Assembly (NCBI GenBank): GCA_023439125.1
Contig: JAEXOU010000007.1
Span: 124,001-188,000 of the forward strand
Direction: 5' to 3'
DNA: 64,000 nt
Origin: Bacillota bacterium
GTDB lineage: Bacteria; Bacillota; Clostridia; Lachnospirales; Lachnospiraceae
Shown here: positions 50,401 to 59,143 of the stretch, piece by piece
How the letters are laid out: each line of letters starts with the position of its first letter
Numbering within the stretch: the stretch's first letter is position 1
Notes under the pieces: generated by a model
Told to the model about the DNA's origin: nothing
Seen by the model: only the letters and a program-made list of their open reading frames with translations
Databases searched by the model: none
Position numbers and translations under genes: made by a program

Positions 50401-52176
50401 TAGAGTTTCTTCATCTAGAGCTTCATCATCAACTATCAGAATTTCTTCTACTGGAACAACTTCTTCCACTACCGGATTTTCTTCTACTGGAACAGCTTCT
50501 TCGACTACCAGATTTTCTTCTACTGGAACAGCTTCTTCGATTACCAGATTTTCTTCTACTGGAACCACTTCTTCGACTGCCGGATTTTCTTCTACTGAAG
50601 CAACTTCTTCTACTGGAGTAGCTTCTTCTACTTGTGATACTTCCTCTACTGAAGGTTCTTCTGCGAAATCTGCTTTCTCTGTATCAACTGGCTTTCCACA
50701 GTTAAAACAGAATCTTGATCCTTCTTCGATTCCTACTCCACAAAATTCACAGAAGCCTATTATTTGAGTATCTTCTTCTATGGTCTCCTCTGAGTTTGCT
50801 TCCTCTTCTAGAGCTTCTTCCTCAACTATCGACATTTCTTCTATTGGAACAACTTCTTCCACTACAGGATTTTCAACTACTGGAACAACTTCTTCGACTG
50901 CCGGATTTTCTTCTACTGGAACAGCTTCTTCGATTGAAGTTGCTTCCTCCACTAGTGTCACTTCCTCCACTGGCGTCGCTTCCACAACTGGAACAATTTC
51001 TTCTACTTGTAATACTTCCTCTACTGAAGGTTCTTCTGCGAAATCTGCTTTCTCTGTATTAACTGGCTTCCCACAGTTAAAACAGAATCTTGATCCTTCT
51101 TCGATTCCTGCTCCACAAAATTCACAGAAGCCTATTATTTGAGTATCTTCTTCTATGATCTCCTCTAAGTTTGCTTCCTCTTCTAGAGCTTCTTCCTCAA
51201 CTATCGAATTTTCTTCTATTGGAACAACTTCTTCCTCTACCTGATTTTCATCTACTGGAACCACTTCTTCAACTGCCGGATTTTCTTCTACTGGAACAGC
51301 TTCCTCATCTATCGAAATTTCTTCTACTGGAACAACTTCTTCGTCAGAAGTTACTTCCTCCACTATCAAAATTTCTTCCTCCTCTGAATCCACTTCCTCA
51401 ACCTCAACTGGTTTTCCACAGCTATAACAAAATCTTGATCCTTCTTCTATCTCCACTCCACAATATGTACAGAATCCTACGATTTGAGTATCTTCTTTTA
51501 TGGTCTCTGTTGAGTTTGCCTCCTCAACAGAAGTAGTTTCCTTGCCTACTTGAATATCTTTATCCGCTGGAACTGATTCTTTTGTCGTAATCTCTTCTAT
51601 CGGCACTACAACTTCTATTGAAGCCACTTCTTCTACTGGAGCCACTTCTTCCACTAGAGTTACTTCTTCTACTGGAGTTACTTCTTCCACTGGAGCCACT
51701 TCTTCTACTGGAACAGTTTCTTCTACTAAAGGTACTTCCTCATCCTTACTCAAAGAAACTCCTATCATACTTGTTTGTGCTTGTTCTTGACCTTCACCTT
51801 GATTGGAAGTTTTCACTTCCTCTGCCAATACTGGTTTTCCACAACTAAAACAAAACTTTGATTCTGCTTCTAAAATAGCCCCACAATATGCGCAATATCC
51901 CGTTGATTGTATCGTTTCCGCAGAAGCATCCGAACTAATTACCGTTTCTTCTTCCACTTTCGTTTCTATTGTATCTTCAATAATTTTATCCTTCTGTATC
52001 TCATCAATCGTAGAATTTTCTGTATACAATGAATCAGATTCCACTCTTGATGCCGGATTTGACGCTACTACATCGTTCTGACTAAGTTGTTGTGACTCAT
52101 CCAATTGCCGGTTACCACACTTATAACAGAATTTTGATCCATCTTCTAATTTAGTACCGCAATAAGCACAAAACAT
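47407..52176 (-). CDS. Six-zinc-ribbon / Glu-Val-Pro repeat / membrane / solute-binding-domain protein
   Basis: This 1589-residue protein has an unusual order of parts. Six zinc ribbons of the CxYCG...FCxxCGKP type lie near residues 1-24, 91-117, 230-257, 348-373, 471-496 and 620-645; the last three are nearly identical. Between them run acidic repeats such as VEEVAPVEEVTPVEE. A single span (SLLIVLAVLVLGFGGFVIY) is near 885-908. Outside, residues 910-1115 look like a coiled coil, and about 1120-1575 resemble an extracellular solute-binding protein of the sugar/peptide type, with no signal peptide of its own and no ABC permease nearby. The inside half would be a flexible zinc-ribbon scaffold and the outside half a ligand sensor. 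Function is unknown. Confidence 0.85.
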   Translation of the reverse strand: MFCAYCGTKLEDGSKFCYKCGNRQLDESQQLSQNDVVASNPASRVESDSLYTENSTIDEIQKDKIIEDTIETKVEEETVISSDASAETIQSTGYCAYCGAILEAESKFCFSCGKPVLAEEVKTSNQGEGQEQAQTSMIGVSLSKDEEVPLVEETVPVEEVAPVEEVTPVEEVTLVEEVAPVEEVASIEVVVPIEEITTKESVPADKDIQVGKETTSVEEANSTETIKEDTQIVGFCTYCGVEIEEGSRFCYSCGKPVEVEEVDSEEEEILIVEEVTSDEEVVPVEEISIDEEAVPVEENPAVEEVVPVDENQVEEEVVPIEENSIVEEEALEEEANLEEIIEEDTQIIGFCEFCGAGIEEGSRFCFNCGKPVNTEKADFAEEPSVEEVLQVEEIVPVVEATPVEEVTLVEEATSIEEAVPVEENPAVEEVVPVVENPVVEEVVPIEEMSIVEEEALEEEANSEETIEEDTQIIGFCEFCGVGIEEGSRFCFNCGKPVDTEKADFAEEPSVEEVSQVEEATPVEEVASVEENPAVEEVVPVEENLVIEEAVPVEENLVVEEAVPVEENPVVEEVVPVEEILIVDDEALDEETLGEEALDEKTLDVEANSEEIIEEDTFILEFCEFCGAGIEEGSRFCFNCGKPFKAEKTDFVEETSVEEVSQVEEVVPDVEVAPVEETIQVEEVPPVEESAPTQDTTPTEEASPVEEVALVEEATPVEETIQVEEVTPVEESAPTEETSPVEEVALVEEATPVEEVSPVEESAPTQDTPPIEETNSVEEVVLVEEATLVEEATLVEEVTPVEEVAPVEESAPTQDITPTEETSPVEEVIPVTEPLPTEDNSSVEETKIDESSPQQEKTPKSTVPQEAESSNKEAQSDEIKPDKKGRKGLVSLLIVLAVLVLGFGGFVIYSKITLGKLGDQVETLKTLVASNGLNHVEEYAKLIKEAEDKANGFLAFGVSDLADKVEKATKECEVIAASLQNLRVQRQEYENLDQKLIIDSTGSISIEEYLAAFDTAIAAGDEVKAQEALDNLKATKEQIETDNKIYVESLLEEVRGYSNAEFGDEENQQLADQITKVESLIASGNFMEAKEEALGCTVTISELEARIEQERIDKLMTELSVKPETITIMIPDIIDTDEDSITAFLGALDEKLGIHVTILHVSGDEYYNALNARISSDSSMDVVYLTQSMYKEYVDAGYLADITDFWNNSEHTSNEKFTGSETMESLKINDRLYGFTPMRGYAYVTYVRKSWLEQIGMEAPTNYDEFIQMLTAFTENKMGDGQKATFGMTAPGLLSDSEPGGAFLQQFYQNACPEIYQNEQGLWVDGFSEQSMVDALYRLQEAYAKGLLDSKIADNTYNKAVEAFTSGKCGVITLQDADGAEYLKSALEQKGIYEDVIVINPIAENGFYLGQEPGVFAVTTNCKTPGGIVKYFFEPMLDGGEVQNLWTYGVKGINWDDKAEKVQYSNDFVIQFEEGRFHTLPNGNSVNSTYIYNYIDPLRTFLESDYIIDQYNMISTLSLESVKIANQYYKASPYVAYNEMYWDNFADIQAAREEAIRKVVLHGGDPEEAIAEYNEKVGSIMLEILNEMNQ
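49670..51740. repeat. Imperfect minisatellite inside the large gene
   Basis: The coding DNA for the acidic linkers is made of short degenerate units (TCTTCTACTGG-type words, steps in multiples of three, mostly 21-30 bases). A longer block carrying a zinc ribbon plus linker is repeated at about 50690, 51060 and, less exactly, 50245. Length change by recombination is likely. Confidence 0.8.
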
Positions 52177-52235
52177 ATTTGTTCCTCCTCATACTCTTTT
52201 GCTAGTTGCAAAGTATTTTGCGAATAAAACACTTC

Positions 52236-52278
52236 ATCAAGCACAACTTTTGTTCCACATTTCTTTGGGTAAAATGAC
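52236..52278. repeat. Possible mosaic relic of the two intergenic repeats
   Basis: AAGCACAACTTTTGTTCC resembles 278-295 in element C, and the following ACATTTCTTTGGGTAAAATGAC resembles the end of the 64-bp repeat (56471-56492). The two matches are adjacent. It lies in the 250-base gap between purL and the 1589-aa gene. Confidence 0.4.
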
Positions 52279-52354
52279 GTCAGACATCTTACTTAAGGAC
52301 TTTTGACACCTAAATCTTCTTGAAAGTTACAATAAATTTCTTTTTATTATGAAA

Positions 52355-52378
52355 ATCAGCATGGAATACCATGCTGAT
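52355..52378 (-). terminator. Terminator after purL
   Basis: ATCAGCATGG and CCATGCTGAT pair perfectly around four bases and are followed on the minus strand by TTTTCAT. Confidence 0.75.
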
Positions 52379-52424
52379 CATACTTATAACTATTTTAACT
52401 TGAATAATATGGAAACACAAGCAT

Positions 52425-55400
52425 TTATTTAAAATATGCGACACCAGATTCAAAAATATATTGATTTTGGTTACCATAAATATTGATCGCTACAGAATCA
52501 TCACGACGTTCGGAATGTGCCATTTTACCAAGAACACGACCATCCGGACTTGTAATACCTTCAATCGCACTATAAGAACCATTTGGATTGAAGTCCTCAT
52601 CCATCGTTGGATTACCGTTTACATCAACATACTGAGTTGCAATCTGACCGTTTGCTGCTAACTTCGACAACCATTCTTGATTTGCGACAAATCTACCTTC
52701 CCCATGAGATGCAGGAATAGCATAAACAGCACCTAACTCAGCTTTCATAAGCCATGGAGATTGATTCGTAACAACCTTGGTATAAACTGATTTACTAATA
52801 TGACGGCCAATATTATTCATTACAAGTGTTGGTGAGTCTTCTTTCTGTGCTGTAATTTCACCATAAGGAACTAAACCTAACTTGATGACTGCTTGGAAAC
52901 CATTACAAATACCAAGAACCAACCCATCTTTCACCTTTAATAAATCATTAATAGCATTACTAATCTTCACATTACGAAAAGCAGTTGCAATGAATTTCGC
53001 AGAACCATCTGGTTCATCACCAGCGGAAAAACCACCTGGGAACATAACGATCTGGGATTCTTTGATCGCTTTTTCAAAAGCATTTATGGAGTCTTTGATA
53101 CTTTCCTCACTATAATTCTTAAATACTACTGTGTTAACCTCAGCTCCAGCACGTTCAAAAGCGCGTATTGTGTCATATTCACAGTTTGTACCAGGGAATA
53201 CTGGAATAAAAACTTTTGGCTTTGCAACTTTATTCTTAGCAACATATACTGTCTTTGCATCATAAATTCCAGTATATAGTTCATCCTTAGAGATTTCTTT
53301 GGCAACATTGGAGCGAGTTGGGAATACTTTCTCTAAAGGTTTTGTCCATGCAACTAACGCCTCATCCATTGTAATCGTGCAATCTTTCACCCTAAATTCA
53401 GCACTTTGCGTTACCTTACCAATGACTTTATATGCGATACCGATCTTAGCTAAATCACTTTCTGCAACCTCTGCGATAATATCACCGTAAGCTGGCATAA
53501 ATAATTCTTCTTCTGTCAAATTATCCACTAACGTTACACCAAGCTTATTACCGAATGCCATCTTAGAAACGGCTTCTGTAATACCCTTTGCTCCTAATGC
53601 ATAAGTAGAAACCAAGGTATGTGCTCTGCCTAACTTTGTAATCTCCCCATATAAGCTCATAAGTTGATCATATTTTGGAAGATCAAACTCGTCCTTTTCA
53701 ATGGAGAACTTCACTAATACATTGCCTGCTTTCTTGAGTTCGGATGTAACAACATCCCCTGTCTTAGCAACGTTGACAGCGAATGAAACCAAAGTTGGAG
53801 GCACATCGATATCATTAAAGGTTCCTGACATACTGTCTTTACCACCGATGGATGGTAATCCTAATTTCATTTGTGCATCATAAGCACCAAGTAAAGCTGT
53901 TAAAGGCTCACCCCAACGACGTGGATCAGTTCCAAGTCTTCTAAAATACTCTTGGAAAGTAAAACGAATGGAAGTATGGTCACCACCAGCTGCTACAATC
54001 TTAGCAACGGAAGAAATAACAGCATAAACAGAACCATGAAATGGACTCCAGCTTGATAAATAAGGATCATATCCATAACTCATCATCGTTACGGTATCAC
54101 AAGCACCACGTAAACAAGGAAGTTTTGCAATCATTGTTTGTATTGGTGTTAGCTGATACTTGCCACCATAAGGCATAGTTACAGTAGAAGCTCCTATTGA
54201 ACTATCAAACATCTCAACTAAGCCCTTCTTCGAACAAGTATTTAAATCTGCTAATACTTTTAACCATTCCTCTTTTAAAGTCTTGTTACTTGTATCTAAA
54301 GTTTCTTTTGCACTTAAGTAAGAAGCACCTGTATTAAAATAGTTGTCTTCTTTCTTAGGAATTATTACTTCGGCGGTTGCTTCCTGATGTGCACCATTGG
54401 TATCTAAGAATGCTCTAGAGATGTCTACAATCACTTTACCTCTCCAGCTTAATACAAGGCGTGGCTCTTTCGTTACAACAGCAACTTCAACTGCTTCTAG
54501 ATTTTCCTGAGCAGCGTAAGCTAACATTTGCTCCACATCTTTTTTCTCAACAACAATTGCCATTCTTTCTTGAGATTCTGATATTGCCAACTCTGTTCCA
54601 TCAAGACCAGCATATTTCTTCGGTACCTTATCAAGATCAATGCGAAGACCTTCTGCTAACTCACCAATAGCTACGGATACACCGCCAGCACCAAAGTCAT
54701 TACACTTCTTAATTAATTTACTTACTTCCTCACGACGGAATAAACGTTGTAATTTACGCTCGGTAGGTGCATTACCCTTTTGAACCTCTGCGCCACAAGT
54801 ATGAATTGATTCTGTTGTATGAACTTTGGAAGACCCAGTTGCACCACCGCAACCATCACGACCAGTTCTACCACCCATTAAAATAATGATGTCACCTGGA
54901 TCTGAATTCTCACGAATTACGTTCTTTCTTGGAGCAGCACCCATGACTGCACCAATTTCCATTCTCTTAGCAACATAATTTGGATGATAAATTTCATCTA
55001 CCAAACCAGTCGCAAGACCAATCTGATTACCATAAGAGCTATATCCCTTTGCTGCTCCAGTTACAATCTTTCTTTGAGGCAGCTTACCATGTAAAGTATC
55101 TTTCAATGATACGGTAGGATCTGCTGCACCTGTAACACGCATAGCCTGGTATACATAACCACGTCCTGACAATGGATCACGAATTGCTCCACCAAGACAA
55201 GTAGCAGCACCACCAAAAGGCTCAATTTCAGTTGGGTGATTGTGTGTCTCATTCTTAAAGAATACTAACCACTCTTCTGTTACACCATCGATTGTAACAG
55301 GTACAACGATGGAACATGCATTAATCTCATCGGATACTTCCATATCCTCTAACTTACCTTCCGCTCTTAGCTTTTTCATAGCTAATAAAGCGATATCCAT

Positions 55401-56225
55401 AAGAGAAATGTATTTATCCTCTCTACCTTTATATAAAATCTCACGGTCTGCTTTATATCGATTGTACGCTTCTTCTATTGGTTTCTTATAGTATCCATCA
55501 TTAAATTTAACATCCGTTAATTCAGTTAAGAATGTTGTATGACGGCAATGATCGGACCAGTATGTATCTAATACACGAATTTCAGTCATAGAAGGATCTC
55601 TATGCTCTTCTAGCTTAAAGTAATTCTGAATGTGTAAGAAGTCCTTAAATGTCATAGCTAAATTTAAAGACTGGTATAAGTCTCTTAATTCAGCCTCCTC
55701 CATAGTAATAAACCCAGTAAAGATTTTCACATCTTCTGGTACATCGAATTCAACTACTAACGTTTCTGGTTTTTCTTCATTAGTTTCACGAGAGTCAACT
55801 GGATTGATGCAATATTCTTTTACTCTTACAAAATCCTCTTCTGTAATCTCACCAGTTAAAACATATGTAGTTGCCGAACGGATGATAGGCTCTTCTGCCT
55901 CATTTAATAACTTTACACATTGTTCTGCTGAATCAGCTCTTTGGTCAAACTGTCCTGGTAAATACTCAACAGAAAACGCAAAATCCGTCTCAGTAAAAGG
56001 GAATTTCTCTTCATATAAAATATCAATTGGTGGTTCAGAGAATACAGTTCCAAGTGATTTCTTATACGTATCTTCACTTACATTTTCTATATCATAACGG
56101 ATTAATACACGCACATCTGTTAAAGCCTTTAGACCAAGATAGCTTCTGATTTCTTCTTTTAGTTCCTTTGCTCTGACTGCATAAGGAGCTTTCTTTTCTA
56201 CATATACTCTACGGACACTGCTCAT
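52425..56225 (-). CDS. purL: Phosphoribosylformylglycinamidine synthase, large fused form
   Basis: The 1266-residue enzyme turns FGAR, glutamine and ATP into FGAM in purine synthesis. It is the long form, with the synthetase and the glutaminase in one chain. The N-terminal region and a FGAM synthase core contain NETHNHPTEIEPFGGAATC (near residue 328) and DFGAGGVSVAIGELAEG. The C-terminal glutaminase begins with FPGTNCEYDTIRAF, has the nucleophile Cys in LGICNGFQ (near residue 1107) and His/Glu in SHGEGRF. Many Firmicutes split this into PurS, PurQ and PurL. No other purine gene is adjacent. A GGAGG site precedes the ATG. Confidence 0.97.
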   Translation of the reverse strand: MSSVRRVYVEKKAPYAVRAKELKEEIRSYLGLKALTDVRVLIRYDIENVSEDTYKKSLGTVFSEPPIDILYEEKFPFTETDFAFSVEYLPGQFDQRADSAEQCVKLLNEAEEPIIRSATTYVLTGEITEEDFVRVKEYCINPVDSRETNEEKPETLVVEFDVPEDVKIFTGFITMEEAELRDLYQSLNLAMTFKDFLHIQNYFKLEEHRDPSMTEIRVLDTYWSDHCRHTTFLTELTDVKFNDGYYKKPIEEAYNRYKADREILYKGREDKYISLMDIALLAMKKLRAEGKLEDMEVSDEINACSIVVPVTIDGVTEEWLVFFKNETHNHPTEIEPFGGAATCLGGAIRDPLSGRGYVYQAMRVTGAADPTVSLKDTLHGKLPQRKIVTGAAKGYSSYGNQIGLATGLVDEIYHPNYVAKRMEIGAVMGAAPRKNVIRENSDPGDIIILMGGRTGRDGCGGATGSSKVHTTESIHTCGAEVQKGNAPTERKLQRLFRREEVSKLIKKCNDFGAGGVSVAIGELAEGLRIDLDKVPKKYAGLDGTELAISESQERMAIVVEKKDVEQMLAYAAQENLEAVEVAVVTKEPRLVLSWRGKVIVDISRAFLDTNGAHQEATAEVIIPKKEDNYFNTGASYLSAKETLDTSNKTLKEEWLKVLADLNTCSKKGLVEMFDSSIGASTVTMPYGGKYQLTPIQTMIAKLPCLRGACDTVTMMSYGYDPYLSSWSPFHGSVYAVISSVAKIVAAGGDHTSIRFTFQEYFRRLGTDPRRWGEPLTALLGAYDAQMKLGLPSIGGKDSMSGTFNDIDVPPTLVSFAVNVAKTGDVVTSELKKAGNVLVKFSIEKDEFDLPKYDQLMSLYGEITKLGRAHTLVSTYALGAKGITEAVSKMAFGNKLGVTLVDNLTEEELFMPAYGDIIAEVAESDLAKIGIAYKVIGKVTQSAEFRVKDCTITMDEALVAWTKPLEKVFPTRSNVAKEISKDELYTGIYDAKTVYVAKNKVAKPKVFIPVFPGTNCEYDTIRAFERAGAEVNTVVFKNYSEESIKDSINAFEKAIKESQIVMFPGGFSAGDEPDGSAKFIATAFRNVKISNAINDLLKVKDGLVLGICNGFQAVIKLGLVPYGEITAQKEDSPTLVMNNIGRHISKSVYTKVVTNQSPWLMKAELGAVYAIPASHGEGRFVANQEWLSKLAANGQIATQYVDVNGNPTMDEDFNPNGSYSAIEGITSPDGRVLGKMAHSERRDDSVAINIYGNQNQYIFESGVAYFK

Positions 56226-56627
56226 TTTTTTCCCTCCGATTTATCGTTTATAACTCATTCCTTATTCGCTATATTCTTTTTGTCTACAATCTTTCTTTTT
56301 TGGTTATATTTATTATAGCATAGCCATATTTATAAATGAAATTAATAAATATGAAATATCTCATTAGTAACCCTAATAAAACAATTATATTCATATTTCG
56401 ATCTACATAACACAAGACAACAAGGGAAAGCGTGTTGCGGATGAATTATGTTTGTCATCACATGCTCATAACATTTCTTTGTGCAAAATGACAAATGAAA
56501 TAGTACTTTAGATACCCAAAGCCTATAAGCATCAAGGTTTTCTATGGACTTTCTAACAAGTCTATAGTACAATATGTTGAGATAGACGGGCATACCCCGT
56601 TTTAATATCAAGTTCGGAGGATTATGT
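56226..56627. other. Divergent region between purL and the MraY-like gene
   Basis: About 400 bases with the 64-bp repeat copy 2 at 56429-56492. The rest is AT-rich promoter DNA for both genes; TATAGCATAG-type words near 56318 and the ribosome sites are visible. No purine riboswitch or PurR box was recognised. Confidence 0.5.
56429..56492. repeat. 64-bp dispersed repeat, copy 2
   Basis: It matches 21096-21159 over the same 64 bases with about eight differences. The matches extend from AGCGTGTTG to the GAC at the end. Here it lies 5' of two divergent genes and is not in a known transcript. Confidence 0.7.
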
Positions 56628-57590
56628 ATGCTTTACTCATTACTAGATCAATTTACCGATAAAAGCATTGCCTTTGTCGGGCTTCTTTCTGCCTTTTTGT
56701 TAACCTGCATTCTATTGAGAGTTCTTAAAAATATTTTACCAAGAGATGGTGGTAGAGCTTTTGCTGTAAATGGTGGTTTATCGCAAGGAAAACCACGTGG
56801 TGCTGGTATTGTATTTATTCTTGTATTCGTGGTTGCAACAATCCTCTTTGTTCCAGTCAATCGTGAGATACTAATTTACTTACTAATGATTATTGGTGCC
56901 ATGATGAGTGGTTACTTGGACGATAGTGCAAAGGCACCTTGGGGTGAGCTCAAAAAGGGAATTATCGATTTTATTATTGCTTTGGTTTGTTCCATTACTT
57001 ATGTAAACTTTAATGGAAGCTCAATTCACTTTTACTCTACTGATACAACAGTTACCTTAAACCCTGTCATATTTGTAATTCTTGCAATTATCCTGATCTG
57101 GGTATCCATTAATGTAACAAACTGTACAGATGGTGTTGATGGCTTAAGTGGTAGTATTGCAATTGCAACGATATTTACTTTCTATATTATCTTTACAACA
57201 ATCGCTGATAATAAGAATTATGGTCTTGTATCCTTGTTAATGATTGCTTGTATTTTAGGATATCTTTGGTTCAATGCTTCTCCAAGTAAGATGCTTATGG
57301 GTGATGCAGGATCACGAGCAATTGGTTTATTTATCGCAATTATTGCACTAAAATCTGGCAACCCGTTACTGTATATTCCATGTGCAATTGTATTTATTAT
57401 TGATGGTGGCCTTGGACTAGTCAAAGTTTCCTTACTCCGTTTTTTAAAGATTAAGATCTTAAAAAATACAAGAACGCCAATTCATGATCATGTGCGTAAG
57501 AATAAAAGCTGGTCTGATACACAGACTGTATTCCGCTTTATCATTATGCAGATTATGGTTTCATTTGTATTAATCTATGGTATATTGTAA
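56628..57590 (+). CDS. MraY-like undecaprenyl-phosphate sugar-phosphate transferase
   Basis: The 320-residue membrane enzyme has about ten hydrophobic segments. Motifs are GKPRGAGIVF, GYLDDSAKAP, NVTNCTDGVDGLSGS, MGDAGSRAIG and a cytoplasmic TPIHDHVRK in place of the TPIHHHFE of true MraY. It belongs to the MraY/WecA superfamily that moves a sugar phosphate to a lipid carrier for cell-wall or glycan assembly. It is not in a mur operon, so it may be a second MraY or serve another polymer. AGGAGG lies upstream (CGGAGG, 56619). Confidence 0.85.
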   Translation: MLYSLLDQFTDKSIAFVGLLSAFLLTCILLRVLKNILPRDGGRAFAVNGGLSQGKPRGAGIVFILVFVVATILFVPVNREILIYLLMIIGAMMSGYLDDSAKAPWGELKKGIIDFIIALVCSITYVNFNGSSIHFYSTDTTVTLNPVIFVILAIILIWVSINVTNCTDGVDGLSGSIAIATIFTFYIIFTTIADNKNYGLVSLLMIACILGYLWFNASPSKMLMGDAGSRAIGLFIAIIALKSGNPLLYIPCAIVFIIDGGLGLVKVSLLRFLKIKILKNTRTPIHDHVRKNKSWSDTQTVFRFIIMQIMVSFVLIYGIL

Positions 57591-57642
57591 TAAGAAGAAA
57601 AAGGATTATGCTAACGATAATTTAGCTTCTGTACAAGATAAC

Positions 57643-57686
57643 GTATGCTAGCAAGATAAACTAGCAGGCCTATCTTGCTAGCATAC
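57643..57686. promoter_or_regulatory. Long hairpin upstream of the LysR gene
   Basis: GTATGCTAGCAAGATA (57643-57658) and its exact complement (57671-57686) flank a 12-base loop that itself holds CTAGCAGG. It ends 21 bases before the LysR ATG. It may be a terminator of the MraY-like gene or an operator; no T run follows. Confidence 0.5.
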
Positions 57687-57707
57687 ATGAAAGAAGGAGT
57701 AAATGCT

Positions 57708-58589
57708 ATGGATATTAATTATGAGTTGTATAAAGTATTTTATTATGTAGCAAAGACACTTAGTTTTAGTGAAGCAGCGACAGAATTATTCATCTCACAA
57801 TCTGCAGTCAGTCAATCTGTAAAAGTTTTAGAGAAACGCTTAAACCAGGTTTTATTTATCCGTAGCACCAAACGTGTCAGTCTAACCAAAGAAGGGGAAA
57901 TGCTATTTAAGCACATTGAACCTGCAATCAATTTGATTAGCCGTGGTGAAAATCAACTTCTTAATTCTACACCATCTGGTGGAATGCAGTTACGTATTGC
58001 TGCTAGTGATACCATTTGTCGTTACTTTTTAGTTCCATATTTGAACCAATTCCATAAGACTTATCCTGATGTTCATATCAAGATTATCAATGGAACTTCT
58101 CTCAAATGTGCGGAATTGCTTGAAACTAATCAGGTAGACTTAATCGTAGCCAATTCACCTAACTCTGCATTAAACAACAATCAGTATATCCGAGAAATTA
58201 AGACTTTCCGTGATGTATTCGTTGCAAAGCCTGATGTCTTTCCATATAAGGGACAAGCCTTGACATTAGCACAGCTTCAACAATTACCAATCCTGATGCT
58301 AAGTAAGTTATCTACAACAAGTGCCTTTTTGCATAATTTATTTTTACAAAATTCACTCGACTTAGTACCAGCAATTGAATTAAGCAGTAATGATTTATTA
58401 ATTGACTTGGCTAAGATTGGCCTTGGCATCGCTTTTGTTCCAGACTTCTGTGTAACGAATACAAGTGAAGATGAATTAATTATTTTAGATACTGTGGAAC
58501 CAATGCCAGAGCGAAAATTAGTTGCTGCGTATGATGAAAGTATTCCATTATCAGAACCAGCACGATATTTTATTGAAACAATGTTGTAG
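57708..58589 (+). CDS. LysR-family transcriptional regulator
   Basis: The 293-residue protein has an N-terminal winged helix-turn-helix (YVAKTLSFSEAATELFISQSAVSQSVKVLEKRL-type region, about residues 10-45) and a C-terminal substrate-binding domain (from about 88) with the usual two lobes. The length is typical. The start at 57708 has AAGGAG at the right distance; an ATG at 57675 lies inside the upstream hairpin. Targets are unknown; the nearest genes are the MraY-like transferase and a DUF6144-like gene. A terminator follows. Confidence 0.92.
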   Translation: MDINYELYKVFYYVAKTLSFSEAATELFISQSAVSQSVKVLEKRLNQVLFIRSTKRVSLTKEGEMLFKHIEPAINLISRGENQLLNSTPSGGMQLRIAASDTICRYFLVPYLNQFHKTYPDVHIKIINGTSLKCAELLETNQVDLIVANSPNSALNNNQYIREIKTFRDVFVAKPDVFPYKGQALTLAQLQQLPILMLSKLSTTSAFLHNLFLQNSLDLVPAIELSSNDLLIDLAKIGLGIAFVPDFCVTNTSEDELIILDTVEPMPERKLVAAYDESIPLSEPARYFIETML

Positions 58590-58599
58590 AAATTTAAAG

Positions 58600-58631
58600 A
58601 AAAATCCTGAGCTTTCGCTCAGGATTTTTTA
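58600..58631. terminator. Terminator after the LysR gene
   Basis: AAAAATCCTGAGC and GCTCAGGATTTTT pair perfectly around TTTC with a T run; it is convergent with the DUF6144-like gene and could serve both. Confidence 0.85.
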
Positions 58632-58643
58632 TAATAACTCAAT

Positions 58644-59087
58644 CTATATGTTATGAAAGGAAACACGAAATCTACATTCACTAGCACCACTCAAAACTGT
58701 CTCTAGGCATTCCACCTCGGTTATCTCATCTTTCCATAACTGATTTCCTATATATAAGATGCTTTGCCGTGAACATTCGCACAATTTAACTGTGTTTACC
58801 CCACCGCTTGTATGTAAATCACATGTACATTCTGGAAAAGTGATAATATATTCCTTCCCAGGTACAATAATTTCTCCTTTTACATTGCCTAATTGCTCAA
58901 GTGTAGCATAATACTGATCTCTATCTTCATTAACATTTCCATAATGCTGCCTATGCATTTGAAGAACACCTGTATTAGCACATGCTTTTGCACAGTTAGA
59001 AAGTAAATGACTTACAGAATGAGAATCCATATCTTCGAGTCCTTTTTCAAACCCTTGTAACCATGTCTTATAAAATTGTTCATCCAT
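58644..59087 (-). CDS. DUF6144-like Cys-rich protein
   Basis: The 147-residue cytoplasmic protein has Cys-rich motifs: SNCAKACANTGVLQMHR near residue 35, CTCDLHTSGG near 90, CECSRQSILY near 105, and one more Cys near the end (SECRF). The spacing suggests a metal or redox site. I recall the family as DUF6144, related to proteins with an L-2-amino-thiazoline-4-carboxylate hydrolase-like fold, but both the number and the relation are from memory. It follows the transglutaminase gene by 56 bases. Confidence 0.5.
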   Translation of the reverse strand: MDEQFYKTWLQGFEKGLEDMDSHSVSHLLSNCAKACANTGVLQMHRQHYGNVNEDRDQYYATLEQLGNVKGEIIVPGKEYIITFPECTCDLHTSGGVNTVKLCECSRQSILYIGNQLWKDEITEVECLETVLSGASECRFRVSFHNI

Positions 59088-59143
59088 GCGACTAAGGCTC
59101 CCGTGTAAAAACGTATTGGTTTCTCCTATGACTAAGTGACAAG

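Noticed and set aside
49875..51848. Leu-rich plus-strand frames
   Set aside because: They are reverse readings of the Glu/Val/Pro repeats in the large minus-strand gene.
56342..56611. 89-residue minus-strand frame across the 64-bp repeat
   Set aside because: No ribosome site, no recognisable protein, and it contains the noncoding repeat.
56226..56627. Purine riboswitch upstream of purL
   Set aside because: No conserved purine-riboswitch core could be recognised in the leader on the minus strand.
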